The notes: a model not told the origin generated them from the letters alone. Shown: positions 27,010 to 36,904, counted from the first letter of the stretch. The stretch is DNA of 64,000 nucleotides from CBDATB01 sp965199745 (GCA_965199745.1 CBDATB010000005.1:1-64000), one strand, 5' to 3'. Numbers and translations are program-made.

Positions 27010-28581
27010 TTATCTTTCACTTTCTTCAGCAAGCAGTCGGAGCAGCACACCATTAGACCACCCAAAGCCGTCTTGCACTGGATACTCGCCGCCGCCAGCT
27101 TCGAGTGATAGATTTTCGACATTATATTTTTCCACCATTTTCGCAGTATTTTTGTATACTCTTAGGTTGTTATTAATCCAATTTGATCTGATTTTTTCAG
27201 CCAAACGGAACTCATCATAATTTCTAAGTCCTTGGATAGTAATCCACTGCAAAGGTGCCCAGCCGTTGGGTGCATCCCACTGTTGTCCAGAATTGACTAG
27301 TGTGGTAGTTACCCCACCGGGTTTAAGAAAGTCTTTGCGTATTTTTAGTGCCACTTTTTGAGCTTGCTCATAATTTGCTATCCTGAAAAAGAGCGGATAC
27401 ATACCTGCCAAGCAGTACCTTTTGGTCAGGCTTTTTTTAATGAAATTATAATCAGTAAAAAAACCTCCTTCATCGTCCCAACAATATTTGTATAAAGCTT
27501 CTCTTCGTCTTTGGGCATATTCGGTATAAACATCGTACTGCGACTTATTGCCTTGTATGTTATAAGCCTGTGCAATAGTTAGCTCAAGATAATAGAGTAA
27601 TGCGTTCAAATCGACAGGAATAATTTTGGTGGTTTCAATAGTTTCTAGCTTTTGGCTATCAGTGAGCCAGCGCGAGCTGAAATCCCAACCCGACTCGCAG
27701 GCAGCTCTCAAGTCTCTGAATAGTTCTTCGGAAGGACGCTCGGTTGTTTGGCTTAAATGAACATCTTCTTTGTAAGATTCTGGGCGAGGAGTAGATCTGT
27801 CGTCATAATGGCGGTTTAGTATCACCTCTTCTTCTAGCCAAACCACACGGCGATGTTCTTTATTGTTTTCAGACAGATTTTGATAACCTTCCATCCAGAA
27901 GTAATGTTCTTCTACCATTTGAGGCAAATATTTGGTAATCATTTCTGTGCCTTTAACCTTTGCTAATAGTTTAACTACAACGGCAAAGAAAGGAGGTTGT
28001 GAGCGGCCGCTGAAATAAGTGCGGTTACCGTTTGGTATAAATCCGAGTTCGCCGATAAGGTAAGCAAAGTTATTGACCATATTTTCCATCATATCATCTT
28101 GTTTGGAGGCTTTCAGTCCGAGCATGGTGAAGTAGCTATCCCAATAATAAATCTCACCAAACCTACCGCCAGGTACTATGTAAGGGTAGGGTAGCGGAAT
28201 GAGTGAGCTGTTGGTTTCTTTACTATCGGGCTGGCGTGTAAGGATAGGCCATAAGCGAGCAATATGTATATTCGCCCCAGTGGTACCATCGTTTTTATAA
28301 TTGGTGCTATAGTTGGGTGGCAGGTCAAAATGCTCATTAACAAATTCTTTTAAATTGAAACTGCTTTTATCTTTTTGTTCCAAATACATAGCCATAATTT
28401 TTTTTGGCTCAGCGCGCGGAATACAATCGACAAAGGTTTTAGAATCGGGAAATAGCGCATTGAGTTGCACATCTTCGAATAATTTTTCAAAGTCTTTCTC
28501 AAAATCAATCTGCCCGAAAGCGGGCAAGGCCAGTAGAGATAATAGAAAAACATTCAGGTAAAATGATAAGTATCGTTTCAT
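27010..28581 (-). CDS. treA: periplasmic trehalase, GH37
   Basis: A 523-residue GH37 alpha,alpha-trehalase that splits trehalose into two glucose units. The signal peptide MKRYLSFYLNVFLLSLLALP-AFGQ sends it to the periplasm. Both GH37 signatures are present: PGGRFGEIYYWDSYFTMLGL and QWDAPNGWAPLQ. The catalytic pair by analogy with E. coli TreA is the Asp in SGWDFSSRW (about residue 300) and the Glu in GGGEYPVQDGFGW (about 497). recQ lies 91 bp upstream on the same strand. The 3' end faces RM copy 2. It is the intact parent of the pseudogene in unit 1. Confidence 0.96.
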   Translation of the reverse strand: MKRYLSFYLNVFLLSLLALPAFGQIDFEKDFEKLFEDVQLNALFPDSKTFVDCIPRAEPKKIMAMYLEQKDKSSFNLKEFVNEHFDLPPNYSTNYKNDGTTGANIHIARLWPILTRQPDSKETNSSLIPLPYPYIVPGGRFGEIYYWDSYFTMLGLKASKQDDMMENMVNNFAYLIGELGFIPNGNRTYFSGRSQPPFFAVVVKLLAKVKGTEMITKYLPQMVEEHYFWMEGYQNLSENNKEHRRVVWLEEEVILNRHYDDRSTPRPESYKEDVHLSQTTERPSEELFRDLRAACESGWDFSSRWLTDSQKLETIETTKIIPVDLNALLYYLELTIAQAYNIQGNKSQYDVYTEYAQRRREALYKYCWDDEGGFFTDYNFIKKSLTKRYCLAGMYPLFFRIANYEQAQKVALKIRKDFLKPGGVTTTLVNSGQQWDAPNGWAPLQWITIQGLRNYDEFRLAEKIRSNWINNNLRVYKNTAKMVEKYNVENLSLEAGGGEYPVQDGFGWSNGVLLRLLAEESER

Positions 28582-28672
28582 AATAATTTTTTTTGATGAA
28601 AAATAGTTTTGAGTAATAGAAATATGTTAGGGTTTAAAATAAATCTTAAACCGGTAATTATCAATCAACAAG

Positions 28673-30856
28673 CTACATTGCATGTTCAGATAAAAACTTA
28701 ATACGCATGAGTCGAATTTCTTCCTTCGTATAATCATCTTCGCCCAATTCTTCCAGAGCAGCATCGATACTGTCCGAGTCAGCTTCCATAAAATATTCAT
28801 ACACTTCCTCTTGGTGTTCTCTATCGAGAATTTGATTGATATAATAGTTGAGATTTAGCTTCGTACCCGAATAACAGATATTTTCTATTTCATTGAGCAA
28901 CTCTTCAAGAGTAATGCCTTTAGACTCAAAAATTTCTTCCAGGTCAACCTTTCTATCAATCTGCTGGATAATGTATATTTTAGTTTTAGATTTGTTAATT
29001 ACTGACTTCACTACCACGTCTGATGCGGTGCTGATGTCGTTCTCATCTACATATTTTGCAATTAATTTGATGAAGGGATTACCAAATTTTTTTACTTTTC
29101 CTTTGCCCACCCCATTGACTTGTGCTAGGTCATTTTCAGTGCTGGGGTAAGTGGTAGCCATCTCTTCAAGTGAAGGGTCTTGAAAAATAACATAAGGAGG
29201 AAGTTTTCTTTGTTTAGCAATCTTTTTTCTGAGCGACTTGAGCATCTCAAAGAGTGTTTCATCAAAGGCACTAGCACTAGGCACCGAGCCGATATTGTCT
29301 TCTTCTTCAACGGCCAAGGTGGAATAATCATGGTCTCGACTGAGGATGATATTGTAAGGGCTTTTTAAGTATTTCTGTCCTTTATCGGTAATACTAAGTA
29401 TTCTAATATTGTTAATATTCTTAACGAGTAAGCCGTGAATCATTGCTTGACGGATAGCAGATTCCCAGAAGATTTGGTTCTCTTTTGTACCTGAGCCAAA
29501 CACCTCAAGTTTATTGTGGTTGTAACTCTTAACATAATCATCTTCTGTATCTCCTACAATCACTTTAGCTAAGTGTACAATACCGAAGCGCTCTTGTGTT
29601 TGTAGCACTGTTTTGAGAATAATTTTTAAATAGTGTTCACCGGCAAACTCTTCTCTTCGTCTTTGTGTGTTATCGCAAAAATTAAAGTCTTGGTCAACAT
29701 ATTCTCCAAAATAGTGTAGTAGTTGTTTGTGGCGACAAACAGAAGAGTTGGCATAATAACCAACTTCGCGCAATAAATATCGGGCATTTTCGCGTTCGGT
29801 AACGGTTTTATCTCTATTAAACTTATCTAGTTTTTCTAGATCCTTAGGGCTAAATAGCATCAAGCAGAAACTGTTTAGCCCGTCGCGTCCTGCCCTCCCG
29901 GTTTCTTGATAATATCCCTCCATAGACTTGGGTGTATCATAATGAACAACAAATCGCACATCAGGTCTATCAATACCCATCCCAAAAGCAATAGTTGCTA
30001 CAATAACATCGGTATCTTCGTTGAGGAAAGCATCCTGATTTTTCACTCTGGTAGCTGCTTCCATGCCAGCATGGTAAGGTAATGCCTTAAAGCCGTTGAT
30101 TTGCAACAGTTCGGCGACTTGTTCTACTTTTTTTCTACTTAGGCAATAAACAATCCCGGCTTTTCCCTTATGTTGACTCACAAAGCGAATCAGCTGTTTT
30201 TTGCTATCGATCTTAGGCTGTACTTCATAAAACAGATTCTTGCGATGGAAAGAAGAAATAAATACATTAGCATCCTCCATGCGTAGGTTTTTCTGTATAT
30301 CTTGTCGTACTTTAGGGGTGGCTGTAGCAGTGAGGGCAATAATAGAAAAATATTTAATTTGGTCGATAATTTCACGTATTCTGCGGTATTCGGGGCGGAA
30401 GTCATGCCCCCATTCAGAAATACAATGCGCCTCATCAATAGCAACAAAAGAAATATTAGATTTTTTGAGAAACTCAATATTCACTTCTTTTGTGAGTGAT
30501 TCAGGTGCTACATAAAGCAATTTTATTTTCTGACTAATGGTTTCTCTAATTACTCTATTAACTTCAGCCTTGGAGAGTGTAGAGTTTAAAAAATCAGCCT
30601 TAATCCCTAAAGAATTCAACTGGTCTACTTGGTTTTTCATCAGTGCTATCAGAGGAGAAATCACTACGGTAGTGCCTTCAAGAATAATGGCAGGTAATTG
30701 AAAACACATAGATTTGCCCGCACCCGTAGGCATAATCACAAATGTGTTGTTACTATTGAGCAAGTTACAAATAATCTCCTCTTGGTTTCCCCTGAAATGG
30801 CTGTAGCCAAAGACATCTTTTAGTTCTTTTTTTAATGTTTTTGAACTAATATTCAT
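28673..30856 (-). CDS. recQ: ATP-dependent DNA helicase RecQ
   Basis: A 727-residue RecQ helicase, a 3'-5' DNA unwinding enzyme of recombination and repair. Motifs are complete: the Q-motif/aromatic start FRGNQEEII, Walker A MPTGAGKSMCFQLPA, DEAH box AIDEAHCISEWGHDFRPEY, SAT-type TATATPKVRQDI, and motif VI QETGRAGRDG. The RQC zinc site uses cysteines around CRHKQLLHYFGE and NFCDN. An HRDC domain (RKKIAKQRKLPPYVIF) follows near residues 525-600, then a C-terminal helical extension (ITLEELLNEIENI) common in Bacteroidota RecQ. Start ATG at 30856. Confidence 0.97.
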   Translation of the reverse strand: MNISSKTLKKELKDVFGYSHFRGNQEEIICNLLNSNNTFVIMPTGAGKSMCFQLPAIILEGTTVVISPLIALMKNQVDQLNSLGIKADFLNSTLSKAEVNRVIRETISQKIKLLYVAPESLTKEVNIEFLKKSNISFVAIDEAHCISEWGHDFRPEYRRIREIIDQIKYFSIIALTATATPKVRQDIQKNLRMEDANVFISSFHRKNLFYEVQPKIDSKKQLIRFVSQHKGKAGIVYCLSRKKVEQVAELLQINGFKALPYHAGMEAATRVKNQDAFLNEDTDVIVATIAFGMGIDRPDVRFVVHYDTPKSMEGYYQETGRAGRDGLNSFCLMLFSPKDLEKLDKFNRDKTVTERENARYLLREVGYYANSSVCRHKQLLHYFGEYVDQDFNFCDNTQRRREEFAGEHYLKIILKTVLQTQERFGIVHLAKVIVGDTEDDYVKSYNHNKLEVFGSGTKENQIFWESAIRQAMIHGLLVKNINNIRILSITDKGQKYLKSPYNIILSRDHDYSTLAVEEEDNIGSVPSASAFDETLFEMLKSLRKKIAKQRKLPPYVIFQDPSLEEMATTYPSTENDLAQVNGVGKGKVKKFGNPFIKLIAKYVDENDISTASDVVVKSVINKSKTKIYIIQQIDRKVDLEEIFESKGITLEELLNEIENICYSGTKLNLNYYINQILDREHQEEVYEYFMEADSDSIDAALEELGEDDYTKEEIRLMRIKFLSEHAM

Positions 30857-31366
30857 TATACCTAATTATTTTGAAAGCTTAGTGTGTATTGAGATATAAA
30901 CAGTATACTCGAGAATGTGCTTTGGAACATTTGGTTTGTTTTTATTAAACCTTAAAAGTAGTTATTTTTTAAAAATAAAAGCAACTGCCAAAAGAAGAAA
31001 AAATTATTTTTGCTTTGAGGTGAATTTAAAGTGTCTTTCAATTTCTAGTACAAATATTCGTGATACGAAGACATACTCAAAAGCATAAAGTTAAAAAATG
31101 TACGATATTATTTGAATAATATATTTTTTTGTAAAGTGGAGTGTAAGACCCAATGGTCTTTAGCCGATGGGATGTAAGCGACTAAGTTTTTTTATAAAAA
31201 AACTTTTGTGTATATTTGCCGCGTCCTCTCTTGTAGAGGATGTGAGCCAATGGCTAAATCTCTAGTTTTTCGGTAGTTTACTATTGCTTCAAATCATGTG
31301 GCTCTGTAAAAAAAGTAGCTAGCACGTATTTCTATTTTATTTCTTCAATTGTCAAAACAAAATATT
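30857..31366. promoter_or_regulatory. divergent intergenic region with a promoter at 31211
   Basis: About 510 bp between recQ and the GIN-domain gene. It is AT-rich. TATATTTG at 31211-31218 is a perfect TAnnTTTG element pointing right and is followed by a small hairpin (TCCTCT/AGAGGA, 31224-31240) in the leader of the downstream gene. No ORF of note and no RNA gene was recognised in the rest. Confidence 0.5.
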
Positions 31367-32071
31367 ATGAAAAAATCAAAACTTGTTGCATATTTATTTG
31401 CCCTTGTTGTGGGTATATCTTTTCAGTCAGTTGCTCAAAAAAAAGAAATCCGAAAAGTGAGCGACTTTTCTCAGGTGTCGGTAGGGGGAGGAATCTTCGA
31501 TGTTACTTTGACACAATGCGACAAAGAAGAAGTTGTTTTAGAAAGTAAAGAAGACGACCTAAAAAAAATCCTTACAGAAGTAACTGATAACCGACTAAAA
31601 GTGTACATTGACAAAAAATATAGCAAACGTTCGAATAATATTCGTGCCAAAATTCACGTCTACTGTAAAGATTTGGAAGTTGTAGAATCTTCGGGTATTA
31701 CAAAAATTTACAGTCAAAATAAAATTGAAACTAACAAGATGGATATAAGCTGTAGTGGCTCAGGAAATATTACATTAGACATAAACACCAAAAAACTTTC
31801 CGTCAGTTTGTCGGGTTCGGGAAAAGCCGAGCTAACAGGCAATGCCGATGAAAACAATATTAAAATTAGTGGATCTGCCAATATTCAAGCACTTAAACTG
31901 ACGACTAAAGAAACCAATATCAGCATCAGCGGCTCCGGTAATGCCAGTGTAAATGTTAGTGAAGCTATTGAAGCAAAAGTATCAGGCTCAGGAAATATTC
32001 GCTATACCGGTACACCCGACAGAGAAAAAGTAAAAGTATCTGGCTCGGGAAATGTCAGCAGTATTGATTAG
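31367..32071 (+). CDS. exported GIN-domain (DUF2807) adhesin-like protein
   Basis: A 234-residue exported protein. The start is the ATG at 31367; the frame opens at a TTG at 31349, but MKKSKLVAYLFALVVGISFQ-SVAQ is a better signal peptide. The mature part is a DUF2807 head GIN domain, a beta-helical fold: VSDFSQVSVGGGIFDVTL, YCKDLEVVESSGITKI, and many repeats of the type SGSGN (CSGSGNI, LSGSGKAEL, ISGSGNASV, VSGSGNI, VSGSGNVSS). This family is common in Bacteroidota envelopes; no biochemical role is established. Monocistronic, with its own promoter upstream. Confidence 0.88.
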   Translation: MKKSKLVAYLFALVVGISFQSVAQKKEIRKVSDFSQVSVGGGIFDVTLTQCDKEEVVLESKEDDLKKILTEVTDNRLKVYIDKKYSKRSNNIRAKIHVYCKDLEVVESSGITKIYSQNKIETNKMDISCSGSGNITLDINTKKLSVSLSGSGKAELTGNADENNIKISGSANIQALKLTTKETNISISGSGNASVNVSEAIEAKVSGSGNIRYTGTPDREKVKVSGSGNVSSID

Positions 32072-32258
32072 TGAGTTGGCTACAACGATCAGAATGATAA
32101 CAAAATAGTTTTCATAAGGTCGACCTGAGGTTTGTCTTTCGCAGCGATGTCATTTTAAAACTATTTTCACTCTAGTATAGGTTGCTCTTTGCATTCGCAG
32201 GTGACAATCTGCTGGCGGCAGATTATGCATCAGCTTGAAAAATCTAATTATCAAAATA

Positions 32259-34997
32259 ATGAATATCACAAAAACTATTCAATGCATATTCTTTATTTGT
32301 TTTTTCTTTTTTACGAAGGCTTTGTCTCAAGAGACCGACGAAGACCTGCTCTCACCCCAAGATATACAGCGTTATACAGCGCAAACAAAAAGCCTTGTTT
32401 CTTTCCTAGAGTATACTTTCAATACACTTGGTAGTAATCAAGTACCCACTGCTGAGAAAGATATTATTATTAATGAAAGTTACAGCAAGTTTTTCACCGA
32501 CAACAAAGTACAGATTGAAGATGATCTCGATAATACCCGGCAGGCAATAATTAACAAAGATGTACAAGCCTACCTGAAAGACATTGATTTTTTTTTCCGA
32601 AACGTATCATTCACTTTTGAAATAAATGATATTAGCTATTTTGTCAGTGATCAGGGAAATGTGTATTTCAAAGTTAGTCTGTTTAGGTATATTCAAGGTA
32701 TTACCATAGCCGGAGATACGCTCTCTAACAGCCAAAAGAGATTCATAGAAATTAATTTAGATATTGGCGAGCGTCAACTACAAGTCGCGAGTATTTATAC
32801 GACCAAACTCAGCGAGAAAGAAGATATGATTAATTGGTGGAATACCTTACCACCAGCATGGCTTAGCTTACTGGCACCGAAAGTACGTACACGGGATACG
32901 CTAAACATGCAACATATTTTCAACGAATACCCCGACGCCAAACTTAACGATACATTACTAATTGCCAATGATACCATTGTACTTAACAATGATTTAATTT
33001 TTCATGATTTGAGAAATATATGGCAAGCTGAGGATTTGGATATTTCTGGTACAGACTTGCAAACGCTTGCTCCTGTTGCCAAAATGTCTCAACTTCGGTA
33101 CCTAAATATAACTCACCTACCAATTGAAGATCTTTCTGCCTTAAGAAATTTGAACAAGCTAGAAATATTAAAAGCCGATAGTACTGCTATTAAAACATTA
33201 GCTTCTTTGAAATATGCTATTCGCTTGAAAGAGTTGTATTGTAACCAAACCCAGTTAGCAGATATATCACCCATTCAATATTTTGAAAAGCTGGAAAAAT
33301 TACAGTTTGCGCGTACTCCTGTAGATACTTTACAAGGTTTTGAAAACTTAACTCACCTGAAATGTCTATACTTTTCAAACACAAAAGTAAGTACATTAGA
33401 AGGGCTTAAACCGCTGCGAAATCTGGTTTTTCTCAAATTTTCTAATACATCCATCAACGACCTGAGTCCTATCAGCCAACTGGATAAACTCATCAGTATA
33501 GATTTTTCAGGTACGCGAGTAAGTACTTTTAAAGGTCTTAGTAAGCTACTCTCTTTGCAAGTTATTTTCTGTAATCATACACCCATAGCGTCTCTCACTG
33601 GCATTGAGCAATTGCCTACATTAAGTAAAGTTTATTGTGATGATACCGAAGTAAATGCTAAAGAAGCCAAGCGTCTCATCAATAGTAATCCAAAATTTTT
33701 GGTCATTTACAACAGCACCTACCTCAATAAGTGGTGGAAAAATTTATCAAAAAGCTGGAAAAAGTATTTTATTAAGACATTTGATATACCAGAAAATCCT
33801 TCTAAGGAAAAACTACAAGAGCTAGTGAACACAACGAAGTTGAATATTGACGCTCAAAACTTAAATGATTTGTCCGCACTAAAAGCATTTGTTAATCTAC
33901 AAGAACTCTCCTTCAATAAAAATCCCATTAGGAGCTTAGCACCTCTCAAAGAGCTACTAGAATTGAAACATATATACGGTGTTCATACAAAAGTCGTACA
34001 GTTAGAAGGGACAGAAAAACTAAATAATCTGGAAGTACTGAATCTGAGCCATACGCAGGTGTCAGATATAAGGATTCTGTCGGGTTTAACCTCCCTGAAA
34101 AGACTTGAACTTAACTATACAAAAGTATCACAGCTTGCACCCCTTAAATCTTTGACTCGTTTAGAAGAATTATCTGTAGATCACACGCCTGTGAAAGTGC
34201 TGACACCACTGGCAAAACTTCCTACCCTTAAATATATTTACTGCGACCACACTTCCGTAGACGACCAGGCAGCTAACGCTTTTTTAGATCAAAACAACAG
34301 CTGTTTAGTTGTGTACAAGACCCAAGCGTTGAAAAAAATTGTAGAACAAATATCCGTTGAGTGGAAAAAAATATTTGCACCCTACTTGGCTGATACCAAA
34401 GAACCTTCCAGAGAGAAATTACACGAAATGGCTAAAATAGAAATACTCAGTATTGCAGGCAAAAAAGATATAAATTCTTTAAAAGTTTTGAAAGCTTTCC
34501 ACCGCATTAAAACCTTAGATATATCTTCTACCGCTGTTAGCGATTTAAGTGTATTGGCTGGTGCAAAATATCTGAAAAAACTAATTTTAGCCGATACCCG
34601 AGTAACCACGCTATATTATTTAGCTAAATCCAAGAACTTGGCTTATCTGGATTTCTCCCGTACGCCCATAGCAGATTTAAGCCCAATTTCGAGTTTGTAT
34701 GCTTTGCACACACTCCATTTTGAAAATACACCTATAGAAGATTTAGTACCTCTGGCGTCGTTGGGTAAGCTACAGGTAATAAAATTTTCGGGTACGCAAG
34801 TGAAAAGCCTCAAATACCTAGTAGGACTTCAGCAACTCAACGAATTGGTGTTTTTTAATACAAAAATTAAAAGTTTAAAACCTATAGAGGCACTCAAAAA
34901 ATTAAAAATACTAAAGTGTTATAATACTCGCTTGTCGCAAAGGAAAGTACAATCATTCAAGAAAACCCACCCAGATACAGAGATTATTTATTATTAG
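32259..34997 (+). CDS. exported leucine-rich-repeat protein
   Basis: A protein of about 912 residues. The ATG at 32259 gives the signal peptide MNITKTIQCIFFICFFFFTKALSQ; the frame opens at a TTG at 32235. An N-terminal non-repeat domain (about 1-200) is followed by three blocks of ~22-residue SDS22/internalin-like repeats (pattern LxxLxxLxFSNTxVxxLxxL, for example LRNLVFLKFSNTSINDLSPI). Each block is preceded by a Trp-rich ~35-residue linker: INWWNTLPPAWLSLLAPK, LNKWWKNLSKSWKKYFIK, LKKIVEQISVEWKKIFAP. No T9SS sorting domain is seen at the C-terminus, so it may stay in the periplasm. Its role is probably protein binding. Confidence 0.85.
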   Translation: MNITKTIQCIFFICFFFFTKALSQETDEDLLSPQDIQRYTAQTKSLVSFLEYTFNTLGSNQVPTAEKDIIINESYSKFFTDNKVQIEDDLDNTRQAIINKDVQAYLKDIDFFFRNVSFTFEINDISYFVSDQGNVYFKVSLFRYIQGITIAGDTLSNSQKRFIEINLDIGERQLQVASIYTTKLSEKEDMINWWNTLPPAWLSLLAPKVRTRDTLNMQHIFNEYPDAKLNDTLLIANDTIVLNNDLIFHDLRNIWQAEDLDISGTDLQTLAPVAKMSQLRYLNITHLPIEDLSALRNLNKLEILKADSTAIKTLASLKYAIRLKELYCNQTQLADISPIQYFEKLEKLQFARTPVDTLQGFENLTHLKCLYFSNTKVSTLEGLKPLRNLVFLKFSNTSINDLSPISQLDKLISIDFSGTRVSTFKGLSKLLSLQVIFCNHTPIASLTGIEQLPTLSKVYCDDTEVNAKEAKRLINSNPKFLVIYNSTYLNKWWKNLSKSWKKYFIKTFDIPENPSKEKLQELVNTTKLNIDAQNLNDLSALKAFVNLQELSFNKNPIRSLAPLKELLELKHIYGVHTKVVQLEGTEKLNNLEVLNLSHTQVSDIRILSGLTSLKRLELNYTKVSQLAPLKSLTRLEELSVDHTPVKVLTPLAKLPTLKYIYCDHTSVDDQAANAFLDQNNSCLVVYKTQALKKIVEQISVEWKKIFAPYLADTKEPSREKLHEMAKIEILSIAGKKDINSLKVLKAFHRIKTLDISSTAVSDLSVLAGAKYLKKLILADTRVTTLYYLAKSKNLAYLDFSRTPIADLSPISSLYALHTLHFENTPIEDLVPLASLGKLQVIKFSGTQVKSLKYLVGLQQLNELVFFNTKIKSLKPIEALKKLKILKCYNTRLSQRKVQSFKKTHPDTEIIYY

Positions 34998-35055
34998 CCG
35001 ACCCTTCGCATGTCAAATATTTCTAAAATGTAAAAATTATATCAAAGAGCCTTTT

Positions 35056-35063
35056 TATCTTCG
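35056..35063 (+). promoter_or_regulatory. possible -7 element upstream of the coiled-coil gene
   Basis: TATCTTCG, a one-off match to TAnnTTTG; the same octamer lies upstream of the Ser/Arg-rich lipoprotein gene at 53391. It stands 130 bp before the next ATG. Confidence 0.3.
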
Positions 35064-35192
35064 CCTTATGATAAATATATTGCACTCTCTACTCGGATAG
35101 AGAAACATCGGGTTAATCTATCAAATTACCTATCGACTTAGTTCTAGCCCAGAGTTTTTATTAGTTTTGATACCTTTACTTCAAGTACTTAT

Positions 35193-35522
35193 ATGACGCT
35201 TAGTAACCATGAAGATTTAACGACCCTATTCGTCTTGTTATTAACCCCCGTTTTATTTATAGCTGAATTAGCACCTTGGGGCACGCTTGTTGTCGGTGCC
35301 ATTACAACTATTTGGCTCAGTCGGCAATTGTATTTGAGTTTCAAGAATAGAAAATTAGTTCTTGAGAAACGCGCAGAGGAAAGAATCAAAGCCCAAGAAG
35401 ATAGCATGAAGGCTCAAGAAGACAGAGTCAAAGCTCGAGAAGACAGCATTAAAGCCCAAAAAGAGCAAGAGTTGCTAGACCTCCAAATTCGGAAGGCTAA
35501 AAGAGACTTGGGCGAAGAGTAA
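35193..35522 (+). CDS. small membrane protein with heptad coiled coil
   Basis: A 109-residue protein of unknown function. An N-terminal hydrophobic region (LTTLFVLLLTPVLFIAELAP and TLVVGAITTIWL) gives one or two membrane helices. The rest is highly charged with an exact 7-residue period: KAQEDSM, KAQEDRV, KAREDSI, KAQKEQE, ending in RKAKRDLGEE. This predicts a long cytoplasmic or periplasmic coiled coil. The heptads are near-identical at the DNA level, which would allow repeat-number change. It precedes sufD by 59 bp on the same strand; no functional link is evident. Confidence 0.6.
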   Translation: MTLSNHEDLTTLFVLLLTPVLFIAELAPWGTLVVGAITTIWLSRQLYLSFKNRKLVLEKRAEERIKAQEDSMKAQEDRVKAREDSIKAQKEQELLDLQIRKAKRDLGEE

Positions 35523-35581
35523 AGCTAAAAATATTAAGTGTTAAGTAACTAATATATCATTCTTTAAAACATATTTTCCTC

Positions 35582-36904
35582 ATGAACGAGTACAAAGCTG
35601 ACTTTGCTACCCTAATGGGCGAACGCTTTAGGATAATTGAAAAGCAACTGAGCGACAACTCATTACAGCCTATTCACCAGCTAAGAAAAAAAGCGTTCAA
35701 GGGCTTTCAAAGCACTGGTTTTCCTACAAAAAAACACGAAGAATGGAAATACACCAACCTAAAGGACATTTTGCATACAAACTATGATTTCGCCTGTGAA
35801 TATGAATTGAGCAATCGGCAGCTAAATAATTATCGCTTCGGACACATGGACACTTTTCTTTTGGTTTTCTTAAATGGCAAATTTATGAGTGATTTTTCTA
35901 GTATCTCTCCTGAATTTTCAACGCTAAGCCCTGAAAAAGGAGTAAGCATTATGAACATGACCGACGCCTACAAAGCCCATCAGAATACTATTGACAAACA
36001 CCTGAACCAATATGTCGAAAATGCAGCAAATCCCTTTGTTTTGCTAAATACTGCCTTTATGCAAGATGGCACTTTTGTTAGCATTAAAAAAGGTAAAGAA
36101 TTTGCAAAGCCAGTGATGATACTCAATTTCTCTGCAGGTAAAACCCTCTCGCAACCCCGAAATTTGGTAGTAGTAGAAGAAAATGCCGAAGTCACTATCA
36201 TAGAACATTTTATTGCCTTAGATAAAGAAAATGCCTTCACCAATACAGTAACAGAAATATTGATGCAGAAACAAGCCCGTGTAAATCACTATAAACTACA
36301 AACAATTTGCCATAACAATTACCACATAGGTACTACGAATGTTCACCAGCAGGAAAATAGTATATTTAACAGTATAGTGATTTCTGGCAGTGGTAAAATT
36401 ATCAGGAATAACCTGAATATCTCTCTTAACGGTGAGTATTGTCAAGCCTATATGAACGGGTTTTATATGCTCAAGGCAGATAGTCATGTTGACAATCACA
36501 CCACAGTAGACCACCTCAAACCCAATACTTATAGCAATGAATTATACAAAGGTATTCTTGATGAACAATCGGCAGGGGTATTCAACGGGAAAATTTTTGT
36601 CCGACAAAACGCACAAAAAACTAATGCCTTTCAATCAAATAAAAATATATTGCTATCTAAGGACGCCTCTATAGATACCAAACCTCAGTTGAAAATATGG
36701 GCTGATGATGTAAAATGTTCACATGGCTGCACCGTTGGCGCACTTGATGAACAACCCATGTTTTACCTACGCTCAAGAGGTATTCCCGAAAAAAAGGCAA
36801 GAGCCTTATTGATGTATGCCTTTGCTACTGACGTATTTGAGGCAATTAAATTATCCGCTGTCAGACAATCCATTGAGGAAGAAATGGACAGAAGGCTTAA
36901 ATAA
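35582..36904 (+). CDS. sufD: Fe-S cluster assembly scaffold component SufD
   Basis: SufD joins SufB and SufC in the SUF scaffold for Fe-S cluster assembly. The 440-residue protein shows the family layout: an N-terminal helical part with FPTKKHEEWKYTNLKDI, a long right-handed beta-helix core (ENAEVTIIEHFIALD, YMNGFYMLKADSHVDNHTTV), and the conserved end KCSHGCTVGALDEQPMFYL and RGIPEKKARALLMYAFA. sufB, sufC and sufS are not nearby, so here sufD is apart from the usual operon or the operon lies elsewhere. A J-domain gene follows after 44 bp. Confidence 0.95.
   Translation: MNEYKADFATLMGERFRIIEKQLSDNSLQPIHQLRKKAFKGFQSTGFPTKKHEEWKYTNLKDILHTNYDFACEYELSNRQLNNYRFGHMDTFLLVFLNGKFMSDFSSISPEFSTLSPEKGVSIMNMTDAYKAHQNTIDKHLNQYVENAANPFVLLNTAFMQDGTFVSIKKGKEFAKPVMILNFSAGKTLSQPRNLVVVEENAEVTIIEHFIALDKENAFTNTVTEILMQKQARVNHYKLQTICHNNYHIGTTNVHQQENSIFNSIVISGSGKIIRNNLNISLNGEYCQAYMNGFYMLKADSHVDNHTTVDHLKPNTYSNELYKGILDEQSAGVFNGKIFVRQNAQKTNAFQSNKNILLSKDASIDTKPQLKIWADDVKCSHGCTVGALDEQPMFYLRSRGIPEKKARALLMYAFATDVFEAIKLSAVRQSIEEEMDRRLK

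Larger units (their letters stand above)
24270..28526. repeat. tandem duplication unit 2 (4.26 kb)
   Basis: The second unit repeats the small-ORF end, the RM gene, the spacer and the trehalase gene, which here runs on intact beyond the unit into its signal peptide. The junction shows at most 1 bp of shared sequence, so an end-joining type event rather than recombination between long repeats is likely. Outside the two variable blocks of the RM gene the units differ at only a few bases. Confidence 0.93.

Noticed and set aside
26930..27220. Plus-strand ORF (and its copy at 23298-23588) after the RM genes
   Set aside because: Antisense to the trehalase C-terminus; no independent evidence.
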